A stretch of 64,000 nt of DNA from Macrothele yani (GCA_039090855.1 CM077011.1:16431001-16495000), one strand, 5' to 3'. Positions 20,476 to 31,705 are shown, counted from the first letter of the stretch. Numbers and translations are program-made. The notes: a model not told the origin generated them from the letters alone.

Positions 20476-21016
20476 TATACACCAGTCACTTCCAACTATG
20501 GAATATTCAGGAGCCTAGCACCCAATGTCTGCAACTTATAATGCACCTTCTATGGGAGATATGTTTATCAAAGGCCAGTAGGTTATCACTGCCGTAGTGA
20601 TAAAATACCTGCCTTTTTCTTCCCCTTCACAAAATCTTCACTGTTTAGCTAGAAAAATCACCTTAAAAAAACGGACAATCGGGAAAATTCGTACAGTGGC
20701 ATACACAAATATACAGGGTGTTTCAAAAAGTAATTGACAAACTTAATGAGCGTATCGAAGGGTCGGAATGTAGCAAAATTCGACGTGTTCTTTGAAATAA
20801 TCCTGACTCAATAAAAGCTTCTGAATGAAGGAACTACATTGTGGTCGTAATTGTACCGTGCAAAGAGGCATTTGGTAAAGTGTGCTTGTTATTCGTGCGC
20901 GCAAAGGCCGGTGGGTTATTTGCGTTGTTGAGTTTTAGGTAACTAGGTAACTTATGCCTTCGTGATCTCTTGCTATCCATTAAATTGAACAATGTACTTA
21001 TGCAGAACTCCGGGAC

Positions 21017-21261
21017 ATGAATTTTGTCAACGGCGTAGCCTCTGGAAATGCACACGAAGCTAAACGCTTGTACTGGGAGCAATATCCGAACAGGTGCCAC
21101 CCAGTATATACGAGTTTTCAAAGCATTCACCGGCGACTCGGGGAAACAGGCTTCGTGCGCGCAGCGCATCATATAGGTTCTCCACGACAGATTCGAACAG
21201 TCGCTATGGAAGAGGATGTAATGAGTGCGTCAGAGTTTGTTTCGACGATACAACGCCTGCA
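21017..21261 (+). pseudogene. DUF4817 N-terminal domain of a transposase (fragment)
   Basis: MNFVNGVASGNAHEAKRLYW, EQYPNRCHPVYTSFQSIHRR and LGETGFVRAAHHIGSPRQIR match the known arthropod pattern D-M-x-F-x-x-G-x-A-N-G-N-A-x-E-A-x-R-x-Y (DUF4817 helix-turn-helix). It is followed by the acidic AMEEDVMSASE. The catalytic domain is absent. The remnant at 14813-15439 has the complementary part of such a protein. Confidence 0.8.
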
Positions 21262-21387
21262 TTGCACGTGGTTGTCGCCACTTCGAACACCTTTTGTAGT
21301 ACATTTAATGAGTCCATGTAATCTTTGTTTACTTATAAAATTTTGTGCAAATTAAGATTGTTTCATTGATATGTTCTCCGCAATGTA

Positions 21388-22291
21388 TTAGGGGTGTGAA
21401 AAAATTTCCGCCGCCCTAGCTAGCGGGCGCTGTAGGGATCTAACCGGCAAGCGACCCGTGCTGTCAGTTCGTACATAAAGCCAAACATGGCGGTCGATAA
21501 AGTTCATTTGCAGCACTGTTTGTTATTCATGTTTAATTTAGGGAAACGTGCGAGTGAAGCATATGGTTCAATGTGTCAGGCGTATTGCAAACCGGTTATG
21601 GGTGAGCGGACGTGTCGAGAATGGTTTGCCAGGTTTAAGAAAGGTGATCTAAGCTTGGAAGACAAGCCACGTGCAGGGATACCGCAGGAACTTGCAGACA
21701 AGGGGCTGAAATCGCTGTTGTTAGAGGATGCCACACAATCGACCACGCAACTGGCGAAACGTTTGAAAGTGGCTCAATCGACGGTGGTACGGCGTCTACA
21801 GCCTTTAGGGAAGATCCAGAAGACGATATAACGATCAGTTGATGAAACTGAACGCCACAATGGAGCAAAAATGCCCATGAACAGGTAAAGAACACCGCCC
21901 AGTCATCCTGTTACACGATAATGCCAGACTACATGTCGGAGCCACCACGAAATAAACACTTGAACAGTTACACTGGGAGGTTTTACCGCATCCGGCTTAC
22001 TCCCCGGACATGGTACCCTCAGACTTTCATCTGTTTCGCACTATGCAACATGCTCTAGCACAACAGCCTCTCACCACAGTTCCAGAGGTGGACAATTTCG
22101 TCAATGCGTTTTTCAGCTCAAAACCCGAGTCCTTCTATCACAGGGACATTCATTTGTTGCCTGAAAAACGGCAAAAGGTCATTCATGCTTACGGCCAATA
22201 TATTTATAATATTTCAATAAACGTGTACTGGTTGCCTGATTATTCCTGTCTCCTTTCTCCTTAAAACGGCTGAAACTTTGCATACCCCTAA
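21388..22291 (+). mobile_element. mariner element with internal deletion, nested
   Basis: The ends TTAGGGGTGTGAAAAAATTT (21388) and complement TTAGGGGTATGCAAAGTTTC (ending 22291) are inverted repeats with a TA on each side. The element is 904 bp; intact mariners are about 1.3 kb, and the missing 0.4 kb is the central catalytic region. Confidence 0.92.
21487..22213 (+). pseudogene. mariner transposase, internally deleted
   Basis: ATG 21487 gives MAVDKVHLQHCLLFMFNLGK, then ERTCREWFARFKKGDLSLED and TQLAKRLKVAQSTVVRRLQP, the complete paired helix-turn-helix region (114 open codons). After 21831 the frame breaks and the text resumes at VILLHDNARLHVG (second aspartate), a WEVLPHPAYSPDMVPSDFHL block with the third aspartate, and LPEKRQKVIHAYGQYI. 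The segment with the first aspartate is gone. The deletion is internal, the usual way mariners become non-autonomous. Confidence 0.9.
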
Positions 22292-22423
22292 TAGTTTCCT
22301 TTATTCTAAGTCTTATATCGGCTCAGAAATACTTCAGAGAAGGCCGGCTCCTATTCGAAAATTGCTGTATTCTGATACGCTCCTTAAGTTTGTCAATAAC
22401 CTTTTGAATACTACTTGCAGCAA

Positions 22424-23284
22424 AAAATGCCTCATATTCATGTTCACCTGAAGTAGGTTAAAACTCGTACCAATAAACAAAGAATTTTAACAGCAAATTC
22501 GCGTGTTACATTTAATTTCGGATAGAGAGTATGTTTTTCCTCGGATTTCTTTATGCAGTTTTGTCTCCTTTTGTTTGTTGTGCTGCATTTCAGAGCGAAC
22601 ATTAGCGTGATAACTACTGAGTAATAATATAAAAAGTAGAACGGAGGGAGGAGGGACAAGAATTATTGAAAAGATGTCAGCCTTAAGTCATTAAACTGGA
22701 GTTTTGCATATTCATTTAATCTTTCATCACCCTTGTCAGCGTCATGGTTCGATATCAGAACATTTGCAGGGCATGTCACATAATGATCAGGACGAAAGAA
22801 AACATCTACGCCCAGGAGCTTGTTTCCGGTTTATCAATGTATTAATATTTAATGCTACATAAATGAGCTTCATACATATTTATTTTAAAACATCTGGTAA
22901 CGTTGTCCTCCAGGAACATTGTGGAAACTCTTATTTTTCGCCGAAGTTCTCCGAGTTTAATCAAAGTAATACAGCTGCAGTCATTACTGCTTTTCTTTTC
23001 TGGAGGAAATGAATATTTTTCCTGTCAGTAAATATCATCAAGGCACAGCTTATGTTAACAGCCATTAAAGAGTTGTAAATTGAACCGGATCATTTCAAAT
23101 AAAATAAGCAGGATGCAGATCTAAGTATTTGATTAAAATAAAAGATATGCGTCCTCAGAAAGAAATAAACTATTTATATGTATTTGATTTAGAAAGCTTT
23201 CAAAGAATGAGTCTGTTGTTCCAAACTTGAGGGAAGGAATATCCAAGGTTTCAAATCACACAAACACACACATGCGCGCGCGCG
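22424..23284. other. no gene recognised
   Basis: This AT-rich region ends in a short (CA)n-(CG)n tract at 23262-23284, right at the edge of the next TIR element. Confidence 0.5.
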
Positions 23285-23411
23285 CAGTGGCGTGCCCCAA
23301 AATCTTTTTCGGGGGGAGGGGGCAGTTACTAATTTTTTTTATGCAATTAAATGTTCAGGAGAGCATTTACTGACAATATATATACTTAAATGAGTGCATT
23401 TACTAAATATA

Positions 23412-24722
23412 CACAGTGTGGCAAAGAATTTTTAAGACTGGGTCTGTAAAATGAAATAGAAACAAGAAATTATTATTTGTTTTGGTTTGTTATTCAAAAT
23501 GAGTCCCTCCGGCTTCAATACACTTGTTACAGCGATTTAATAATGATTGGAATGCCTGTTCCAGTTCACTTTGCGGTATTGCCTCCAATGCACGCGTCGA
23601 AGCTGTTTTTATGGTCGAAATATCATCAAAATAACGCCCTTTTAACGTCATTTTAAGTTTTGGAAATAAAGAAAAGTCGCAGGGTGCTAAATCAGGCGAA
23701 TACGGTGGATGATTCAACACACAGACGTTATTTTTCGCCAAAAATCTACGAACAAGAAGTGAGGTGTGACTGGGTGCATTATCGTGCAACAAACACCAAC
23801 TGTTTTCATCCCGATTTTCTGGACGAATGCGACGAATTCTGCCCATCAAACGCCTGAAAACATTTAAATAAAACTCACCAGTAATTGTTTGTCCACTTGG
23901 AACAACTCTTTGTGGATAATACCCTTACTATCGAAGAAAGTAATGAGCATTGTTTTGATTTTCGATGGAACTTTTCTTGTTTGTTTGGCTTGTGGTGAGT
24001 TTTTGGACTTCCATTCCGCACTTTGTCGCTTTGATTTAGGATCATATTGAAAACACAATGTTTCATCACCTGTAACAATCGATTTTACGAAGATTGGATC
24101 ATTTTCAGCGGCTGAAATGATGTTTCTGCAATGTGCACTTCTCCTCGAATATTGTTCATTGGTTAACGTGTGTGGAACAAATTTAGCACAGACTTTTGTT
24201 TTCCCCAAATCTTCATGCAGGATGGTTCGAATCGTTTCTTTGTTGATGTTTAAAGACTCTTCCATCATTCTTAGTGACGCACATCGATTGTTTGCCACGA
24301 AATCACGCACTTTTTTAATAATCTCAGGTGTCCTAGATGAACGTGGTCTTCCGGTACGCTTATCATCTTCTAGCGAATCTCTTCCGTGCAAAAAAGTTTG
24401 TGCCACAGGAAAACATTTGATCTACTTAAACAAAACTCACCGTAAACTTGTTTCATCATTTAATACGTTTCCGAAGCACTTTTACCAAGTTTTGCGTTAA
24501 ATTTAATAACATCCCTTTGTTCCATCTTAATAATTCTACACGAAATATTTTTTACTTCTCTAATGAACGGCCGTTTCATTTGAGTTACTTTAACAACTGC
24601 GCAGTACTTTTGGCAGAAAGCAAGCAGATGGTCACGGTTTATAACGCATTCGCGATTACACTGGTGGCGCCACCGTAGACCGAAATGTAGCGCCAGTCTT
24701 AAGAATTCTTTGACGCCATGTG
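23412..24722 (-). mobile_element. mariner element, full length, nested in the satellite
   Basis: The ends CACAGTGTGGCAAAGAATTT (23412) and complement CACATGGCGTCAAAGAATTC (ending 24722) are inverted repeats, each flanked by TA (23410-23411 and 24723-24724). At 1311 bp it is normal mariner size. The satellite repeat (GAGTGCATTTACT) is present on both sides, so the mariner inserted into it. Confidence 0.95.
23490..24525 (-). pseudogene. mariner transposase (DD34D), nearly complete
   Basis: Translation from 24525 starts MEQRDVIKFNAKLGKSASET. A nonsense TAA (probably from GAA) comes next, then MMKQVYGEFCLSRSNVFLW. A long block (24406 on) holds SLEDDKRTGRPRSSRTPEII and the second helix-turn-helix, then IVTGDETLCFQYDP with the first aspartate. 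After a frameshift near 23880, LLHDNAPSHTS carries the second aspartate and YSPDLAPCDFSLFP the third, 34 residues further on. The span of 345 codons equals the family norm. One stop and at least two frameshifts disable it, but it is the best preserved DNA-transposon gene here. Confidence 0.93.
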
Positions 24723-24730
24723 TATTTGTG

Positions 24731-25350
24731 TTATGAGTGCATTTACTGACAATATATACTGAAATAAGTGCATTTACTAAATATATTTGTGTTATGAGTG
24801 CATTTACTAAATATATTTGTGTTATGTGTGCATTTACTGACAAAATAATTTTGAAATGTTGAAAGGTTCCAAATTTTTTTGAAGGGTGAGCAGTTACGAA
24901 ATTTTTTTTATGCAAATAAATGTTTATGAGTGCTTTAAATGACAATTTATACTGAAATGAGAGCATTAAATGACAATATATACTGAAATGAGAGCACTAA
25001 ATGACAATATATACTGAAATGAGAGCATTTACTAAATATATTTGTGTTATGAGTGCATTTACTGACAATATATACTAAAATGAGTGCATTTACTAAATAC
25101 ATTTGTGTTACGAGTGCATTTACCCACAATATATACTAAAATGAGTGCATTTACCCACAATATATACTAAAATGAGTGCATTTACTAAATATATTTGTGT
25201 TATGAGTGCATTTACCCACAATATATACTAAAATGAGTGCATTTACTGACAATATATACTAAAATGAGTGTATTTACTAAATATATTTGTGTTATGAGTG
25301 CATTTACCCACAATATATACTAAAATGAGTGCATTTACTGACAATATATT
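24731..25350. repeat. 30/31-bp minisatellite (ATGAGTGCATTTAC units)
   Basis: Two alternating unit types, ATGAGTGCATTTACTGACAA plus TATATACTAAA (31 bp) and ATGAGTGCATTTACTAAATA plus TATTTGTGTT (30 bp), repeat to 25350. One GGTTCCAAATTTTTTTG block interrupts at 24855. The first units lie at 23364-23409, on the other side of the mariner. Confidence 0.92.
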
Positions 25351-25524
25351 TTTGAAATGTTGAATGGTTCCAAATTTTTTTGGGGGGGGGGGGGGTTAAC
25401 ACCCAGCCTCCCATTTCCTCTTGGGCATGCCACTGCACACACGCACCTACCGACGGTAAGAAACTGACGCAGCCAACTGCAATATGAGCAATACTGTCGG
25501 TATACTGATGCAAGAACGGAGTTA

Positions 25525-25640
25525 AACAAGAAAGATGACACCGAATTTTGGGTTGTAATGAGCACGCCTTTTGAATTTTTTCCGAAACGATTAAAAATTT
25601 TTCAAATTATTTATAGTATGTGGAACCGGATAGAAAACGA
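25525..25640 (+). repeat. dispersed repeat, also at 60534
   Basis: AAACAAGAAAGATGACACCG followed by AATTTTGGGTTGTAATGAGC and a GTGGAACCGG block is shared with 60534-60650. Nothing else was recognised between 25436 and 25980. Confidence 0.7.
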
Positions 25641-25979
25641 AAAAGTCACAACTCGACTTCTACAGTCGATGAAACACCCATAAATAGAAACACCTACTTA
25701 CTCCCATACTTACACTTATTTTCAATCCCTTACTTATACTTATTTTCAACGTTAACATTTGAAAATTAAGAGGCGAACCATGTCACGCGAGGAGTCATTG
25801 CATGCATGACTGCCTCACGTGACATGTCGTTTCGTGATTACTTCGATTGACTCTGTGACGGCAGTTCTAATTTGGGTTATATATGGGACTAAACGTTTGC
25901 ATTCCGCCCATTGAGGTGTCACATCATTGAGATGAACTTCACTTGCAAGAACTGTGTTGAAGGCTCCACATTTTACGCT

Positions 25980-27342
25980 TTCCAACCGTAGGTTGAAGAA
26001 GCGTATATGCTCCAGCTTTGTCCGTCCGTCCGTCCGTCCGTCTTTCCGTCTTTCCGCCCGCTAACTCGCGTAAAAATGATTCGATTTCGATGAAATTTTA
26101 GTATGTGGTAGAGGACCACCTAGGGACGAACCCTATTGTGAATGGTCGAATGGGGTCAAAGGTCACGACATAGGAGCGGGATCCATTCCATTGCCCTTAT
26201 GCGTCATAACTTGCGTAAAAATGTTCGATTTCGATGAAATTGTAGTACGTTGTAGGGGACCACCTTGGAATGAATTCTATCAAAAATGGACGAAATGTGG
26301 TCAAAGGTCAGGACATAAGAGTGGAATCCGCTCCATTGCCCTTATGCGTCATAACTTGCGTAAAAATGTTTCGATTTCGATGAAATTTTAGTCTGTGGTA
26401 GGGGACCACCCGGGGACAAATTCTATTGAAAATGAATGAAATGAGGTCAAAGGACAAGATATAGGATCGGGATCCCTTCCATTGCCCTTATGCGTCATAA
26501 CGTACGTAAAAAGGATTCGATTGCGACCAAACTTTATCATGTTGTTCCAGAGGTACACTGAACCAGTTCTGTTGAATATCACCGAAATGGGGTCAAAGGT
26601 CAGGACACAGGAGCGATATTTATTCCACAGCCATTATCCTCATAATCTGAGTATTGATTTCTGGTATGTTGGAAAGCGTATCATAATCAATGCATTGCAT
26701 AATTTTACTAACTTGTTTACGCTTTCCAACCGTAGGTTGAAGAAGCGTATATGCTCCATCTTTGTCCGTCCGTCTGTCGGTCCGCACGATAACTCGCGTA
26801 AAAATGGTTCGATTTTGATGAAGTTTTTATATATGGTAGGGGATTACCTGGGGACGAACCCTATTGTAAATGGGTGAATGAGGTCAAAGGTCATGACACA
26901 GGAGCGGGATCCATTCCATTGCCTTTATGCGTCATAACTTGCGTAAAAATGGTTCGATTTCGATGAAATTTTAGTTGGTTGTAGGGGACCACCTTGGAAT
27001 GAATTTTATAAAAAATGAACGAAATGGGGTCAAAGGTCAGGACATAGGAGCGGAATTCATTCCATCGCCCTTATGCGTTATAACTTACGTATAAATTCTT
27101 CGATTGAGACAAAACTTTATCATGCTGTTCAGGAAGTATACTTAAACGGTTCTGTTGAATCTCATCGAAATGGGGTCAAAGGTCAGGGCATAGGAGCGGA
27201 TTTATTCTACAGCCATTATCCTCATAACTTGAGTAATAACTTGAGTAATGATTTCTGGTATGTTGGAAAGCGTATCAAATCAATGCATTGCATGATTTTA
27301 CTAACTTGTTTACCTTTCTTTTGTGTTCCGCTACCCGGTTGA
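25980..27342. repeat. 145-bp tandem arrays, two blocks with GTCC-repeat caps
   Basis: Each block starts with GTAGGTTGAAGAAGCGTATA, TGCTCCA and a (GTCC)n run (26020-26050; 26764-26785). Tandem units marked by GCGTAAAAATG at 26071, 26216, 26361 and about 26507 (period 145) follow, with GATTTCGATGAAATTTTAGT, GGGGACCACC and GGGGTCAAAGGTC. The last unit of each block differs (CTCATAATCTGAGTATTGAT). The second block lies at 26720-27342. An inverted array of the same family is at 59470-60005. No gene is present. Confidence 0.93.
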
Positions 27343-27539
27343 GAATATTCCTCTTAGTGATTTCTATATAGTATTTTCGCATTTCAGCCGGATGAACTTC
27401 TGCCATCTGCTCGGTGTCAGTTTTCCTTTTTTCCGCTTTTGGCGGGCGACGTAAGTCTCAGATTTGTTTTGGTCCTGCAGACATAAACGGTGTCCCCCAG
27501 AGCTCTGTATTAAAACCTCTTTCAGAATTCCGAATGAAT

Positions 27540-28080
27540 GGAAGTTGTGCGTCTTTCAAAATTTCCGAAAACGGAAGTTAGATGGAGTGAGAATTTTCCT
27601 GTACTCGAATTTTTTTGCTCGCGATGTTCCCTCTGCACTGTATGGTCGTTGAATGTCATTTTATTAGGCAAATGTTTTGTATTGAAGATTGAAAATGGTG
27701 GAAAAAAATTTGGCGAGAACAAAAGTTGGGCAAAGGGAAAATTTCTCCCGTAATCATAAAATGGAGGCAAAAACTTTCGACAACGGAAACTAAAGGCAGC
27801 GGAATTTTCCCCTCAGTCACCCTCCGTCGGCTGGTTTTCGCTGCATTGTATTGTTGTTTAATCATTATTTAGTTGCATTAATGTTTGTATTTGAGATTGA
27901 AAATGAAGAAAAAACTTTCCTCCGAAAACGGAAGTACGATGGAGCGAAGATTTATCCTGTGATCGTAATATTTTTTTTGGGGGGATGCCTCTGTCTTTTA
28001 TTGTTATTAAATATAATTTTATTTCATATATCTTTATGCTTCAGCTTGAAAATTGTGGCAGAAGTTTAGGTATAGACGGT
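27540..28080. repeat. degenerate tandem repeat, three units
   Basis: Blocks of TTTCCGAAAACGGAAGT, a GGAGYGARRATTTTTCC-like segment, a TGCAYTGTATKGTYGTT segment and TTGAAGATTGAAAATG recur at about 27560, 27776 and 27920, with unequal spacing. No protein is supported; the open frames seen on both strands are short and unlike known families. Confidence 0.65.
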
Positions 28081-29425
28081 CAGAGTGCTCGTGATCCTAG
28101 TTATCATTACAAATGCTGTGGTTCCTAGGTTAGACATTATTTTTTAGATAGAATATAAAGTGGACAGTCCTTTTCTCTCTTTTTTCAAATTTCTACCAGC
28201 GCATTTTTTTACATCTAGTGGTTATTATAGCTAATGACCACCCGCAGAATATTTCGTGGCACCATGTTATCTGTAGCAGACTGACTTTCTGCTATGAGGT
28301 CCATGACTATTATGGTCTTAAATCCTTTTGTTTGTCTTTTTTTTTGTTTTTCCACGCGCAAATTACGAACTTGATACACTTCGAAGTTAACACAAGTATT
28401 TCTTTTCAAACGTTTCTTGTAAGTCTTTTCGGCATTGGTCATAATCAGTCTGATTCTATAAAGCCACCCGTTCTTGCGCAAAAGCTTAGCAATATAAGTT
28501 GTGTACGCCGATAAAAACGTACTTTAATATCTTCTAAATGGCATTAGCTTGATGCCAACACAGGCATTGAAAAATCACTTCCACGACAGCTGCTCGTTTT
28601 GGCGAAGATCCATTAAAACTTGTAGGTTATGTTTTTGTACAGCGTACTGCGTTCGTTCTTACATTGAAAAATAAATCGATAATTTTGACATTTTCTCTCC
28701 TAACTCTGCCGTGCAGTAAGCAAATCGAAGGGGAAATAATCAGTTGTAGCGTTTTCAAAAGTTTTATCAGATAACGGACACAAAGGACAGTAATTTTAAG
28801 ACGATTTCTTACCAAAAGATTCCTTCAACGAAATAGGACGACTCATCCCCCCCCTTTTTTAAATACAAATCGATAGGTACACATTACTGTGTTCTGTAAT
28901 ATGCCAACGACCCGCTTTGCTTCAGTAATTCGTGAAATGAATGCTGTCCTAACAATGTCCGACCGCAACAAAGGAGAGGCGCAAGCATTGTCGTGCTCTT
29001 TTGTCCTACTCATAAATGGCCACATTCCCTTTGTATTACTGTGCCCGTAGCGAATATAGGGAGACAAGGAGCGTCATTGTCTGTGTCTTTCAGGACCATT
29101 ACTCCCTATATGATCGTGAAATGAGTTTCCGTGGCGTAATGTCACTTGCCCGGATGATCACCAAAGCCTTTGGGGTTGATTCAATGAAGCTGAACAAGCT
29201 CCACTCAATCCGTGGAAACACAGGACTCAATATAGCTTTTACTCTGTTAGCGACAACACTGACAACAGGTGAAGATTTCTGGAACTGATACGGCCCAAGT
29301 TCATTATACTGTACTGGAACATACGGAGTTTGGGGTTGAGCGCGGAGGATGCTTCACCAATTTAGAGCAGTAGTGAGAATTTTGATATAATTAACATGAA
29401 AAAAAAAGAGCGATATCTGATATTC
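28081..29425. other. no gene recognised
   Basis: Several short open frames exist (for example around 29016-29288), but none shows a domain I know or a splice-site context that would support it. Confidence 0.5.
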
Positions 29426-29560
29426 ACTGGCCGAGTGGTCAGAAGCACTGGCTTCTGGTCTCTCGTTGGAGACGTGCGCTTATCCATCGGCGTTGGTCCT
29501 CTTTCCTCTCTGGAACAAACTATAAGGAAAAGCAGATAACCCCCGATACCTTATACACCT
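29426..29560 (+). mobile_element. possible tRNA(Ser/Leu)-like SINE fragment
   Basis: CTGGCCGAGTGGTCAGAAGC resembles the A-box half of class II tRNAs and is followed by GGCTTCTGGTCTCTCG. A recognisable B box is missing, so this is at best a decayed SINE. Confidence 0.35.
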
Positions 29561-30248
29561 CCATACCCTCCAACACCATCCCAGGTTTCCTCAGACACCC
29601 CCATTAGAAATTTCAGCTCCCCTCCATTTGAACGTATATGTGTGTAAATCTTTTAATTTTAAGTATTCGTACTTTTTAAATATATAGTTATCAATAGCAG
29701 CAAATATGAATTTCTTAGCTTTCCTAGAAGTATCTTCTATCATAAATGCAATTTGTTTTGTTATTTCAAGTTTATGTACATTGAGAGGACAGAAATAATA
29801 GAACATTTTGTTCCCGGGCAACGCCACGCTGTCACTCCTCTTGCTAATGGACGCACGTACTGCTTGACATACACAAATAGTCATACCAGAATGATATGAC
29901 CACCTACCTAATAATGGGGATAACCACCCTTGGCCCGGATGACAGCAGCGAGAGGGCGTGGCATAGACGCAACGAGGCCCTGGAAGGTTGCCCGAGGCAA
30001 ACGTGCCCATTCGAATTGCAGAAGAGCACGGATGTCCCGGAGATGACGTGGTTGTGGATCGGCACGTCGAACCTATTGATCTAAATAGCCCCATAAGTGC
30101 TCTATGGGACTGAGATTGGGCGATTTCGCCGTCCAAGGGAGAACGGAGATATCACTGGCGTGTTCCTGAAACCAGTCACGCACCCTCTTAGCGACATGGC
30201 ACTGCGCATTGTCCTGTTAGTAGACACCATCACCATTAGGGTAAACGT

Positions 30249-30748
30249 ATAACGAAGTAAATTTCTCCGTCACTTTTATCCTTGCCGGGGCTTGAACCCG
30301 GATCCCCTCCTTCCGGAATAAGTCACTCTACCAATTGAGCTACGCGGACGTTTTATTCTGATTCCTATCTGCCTTTATGTCGTGTGCGTCCTTCTGGCAG
30401 GTACGTCACATCTCCTGGTACGTTACATCATCGCCACCTTATTTTTTTATTTTTTTCGAAGTGCTGGAGAAGGGATTCTCTTATTTTTTCTATCTCGCGG
30501 TGTGGAAATAACATCACACCAATGCGAGATTTTGAACGGTCGGGTCATCCGGATAGTTCGGGCGCCATTATAACGAAGTAAATTTCTCCGTCATTTCTGT
30601 CCACGCCAGGATTCGAACCCGGATCCCCTCATTCCGGAATAAGTCACTCTACCAATTGAGCTACGCGGACGTTTTATTCAGATTCCTATCTGCATTTATG
30701 TCGCGTGCGTCCTTCTGGCAGGTACGTCACATCTCCTGGTACGTTACA
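30249..30748 (-). mobile_element. SINE D tandem dimer inside the Tc1-like element
   Basis: Two copies of TATAACGAAGTAAATTTCTC plus the tRNA-like segment occur at 30249 and 30571. The minus strand reads GTCCGCGTAGCTCAATTGGT, AGAGTGACTTATTCCGGAA and a B box (GGTTCGAATCC in the second copy, GGTTCAAGCCC in the first); acceptor-stem halves GTCCGCG and CGTGGAC still pair. The first unit also has the body GTGCTGGAGAAGGGATTCTC. AAACGT flanks both sides (30243-30248 and 30749-30754), a short target duplication. Confidence 0.82.
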
Positions 30749-31040
30749 AACGTCCAATATGAAGGGACGCATGTGGTCACCGAGGTGTCGTCACATTTTT
30801 CGGTCCACTGCCGGATTGTCGATGCACCAGGCTCTCCTCGGTCCAATGATGCCACACGCGCATCACTGTCGTGTTGTTGTACCCCGTCCGAGCCGCAATG
30901 TCGCGGTACGAAAATGCCCCTTCTCACTGGCCAATCATTCATCACCGTTAAAACTCTGTCGTATGGTGATATTGCCACTCTTCGTTGTCGCCAAGACATT
31001 ATTGAATCCATCCAGGGGACCCTTTTACAACTCGCTGTCC

Positions 31041-31150
31041 GCGATGACGCACTGGTATGTATCTTATACATACCAGTACGTCATCGCGTATGTATCCTAT
31101 ACATACCAGTACGTCATCGCGTATGTATCCCATACATACCAGTACGTCAT
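31041..31150. repeat. palindrome and 34-bp tandem repeats
   Basis: Positions 31041-31087 form a hairpin: GCGATGACG...ACTGGTATGTAT, loop CTT, then the complement. The right arm is then repeated (TATACATACCAGTACGTCAT) with a 34-bp period, three times. It joins the two duplicated transposase N-terminal segments. Confidence 0.85.
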
Positions 31151-31705
31151 CGCTGGTATGCCACACACGCATCACTGTCGTGGCGTTATGTCCCGTCGGA
31201 GCCGCAATGTTGCGGTACGAAAATGGACCTTTTCACTGGCCAATCATTCATTCCCGTTAAAACTCTACTGACCAATCATTCATTCCCGTTAAAACTCTGT
31301 CGTATGGTGATATTGCCACTCTTCGTCGTCGCCAAGGCATTATTGAATCCAGGAGACACTTTTACAACTCGCTGTCCGCGATGACGTACTGATATGTATC
31401 CTATACAGCCCTGTCTGTATACCCCTTACTCGACTGTTCAGATGGTGCTGCAGGGCCCAGACATGCGCAATGACTCTGCACTTCTAATCTTTTTCATGTC
31501 CTACCCTGCTTTGCATATCCTGTAAGTTTCACATGATTACCATCATTCCTTCATGGTGTCGCAATTTGCACAAACAGTAGTTTATAATCCACCTTATTTG
31601 CTATTGTGCTACCTTATCTTTTAAGTATGTAACATAACACGTAACATGACGTTGATGACGTACTATTGCGGTGACGTATGTGTCAAATCGGAAAGTTGCA
31701 GTGAT

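Larger units (their letters stand above)
20714..22423 (+). mobile_element. DUF4817-type DNA transposon, interrupted by a mariner
   Basis: The left end is CAGGGTGTTTCAAAAAGTAA followed by TTGACAAACTTAATGAGCGT (20714 on). Near the right end (about 22370-22423) the complement AAGGTTATTGACAAACTTAA and GGAGCGTATCAGAA gives the matching inverted repeat, with the outermost bases diverged. A TA precedes the left end. A mariner occupies 21388-22291. Without it, little coding sequence is left, so this copy is deleted as well as interrupted. Confidence 0.7.
23285..25435. mobile_element. TIR element with internal satellite, split by mariner
   Basis: The left end CAGTGGCGTGCCCC (23285) and the complement of the right end (CAGTGGCATGCCC, ending 25435) are inverted. 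A poly-G/purine block lies next to each end (23310-23325 and 25380-25395) and GGTTCCAAATTTTTTTG repeats inside. Without the 1311-bp mariner it is about 840 bp, most of it a minisatellite. Such CAGTGGCGT ends are common in non-autonomous DNA elements, but I cannot fix the superfamily. Confidence 0.65.
29890..31347 (-). pseudogene. Tc1-like transposase (family 2), deleted and interrupted
   Basis: Minus-strand reading gives a helix-turn-helix start (M-x-W-R-x-R-R-V-A-I-S-P-Y-D-R) near 31347 and again near 31000. A deletion then joins the linker directly to PFIL-DV, just before the second-aspartate region. After the SINE insertion come a D-G-V-Y-x-Q-D-N-A-Q-C-H-V-A-like block (about 30230-30190), FQEHASDISVLPW and PIEHLWGY. 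The first aspartate region is missing. The protein cannot be functional. Confidence 0.75.
29872..31410 (-). mobile_element. Tc1-like transposon family 2, copy 2, rearranged
   Basis: The end at 29872 (CACAAATAGTCATACCAGAA, after TA) matches the family 2 right end at 10106. On the minus strand the transposase C-terminus lies at 29890-30248, interrupted at 30249-30748 by a SINE D dimer, and continues at 30749 with the helix-turn-helix region. The N-terminal part (about 230 bp) is present twice (30845-31070 and 31150-31410), separated by palindromic 34-bp repeats. The far terminal repeat was not found. Confidence 0.8.

Noticed and set aside
24460..24966. 168-codon minus-strand frame
   Set aside because: Its start lies in the satellite; only the last part is the true mariner N-terminus, which begins at 24525.
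30279..30351. Functional tRNA gene
   Set aside because: The cloverleaf-like sequence is part of a repeated element with shared non-tRNA flanks and a poor anticodon arm, so it is scored as SINE.
30656..31384. 242-codon plus-strand open frame with YIPVRHR repeats
   Set aside because: It is antisense to the Tc1-like pseudogene and crosses the SINE D border and the palindromic repeats.
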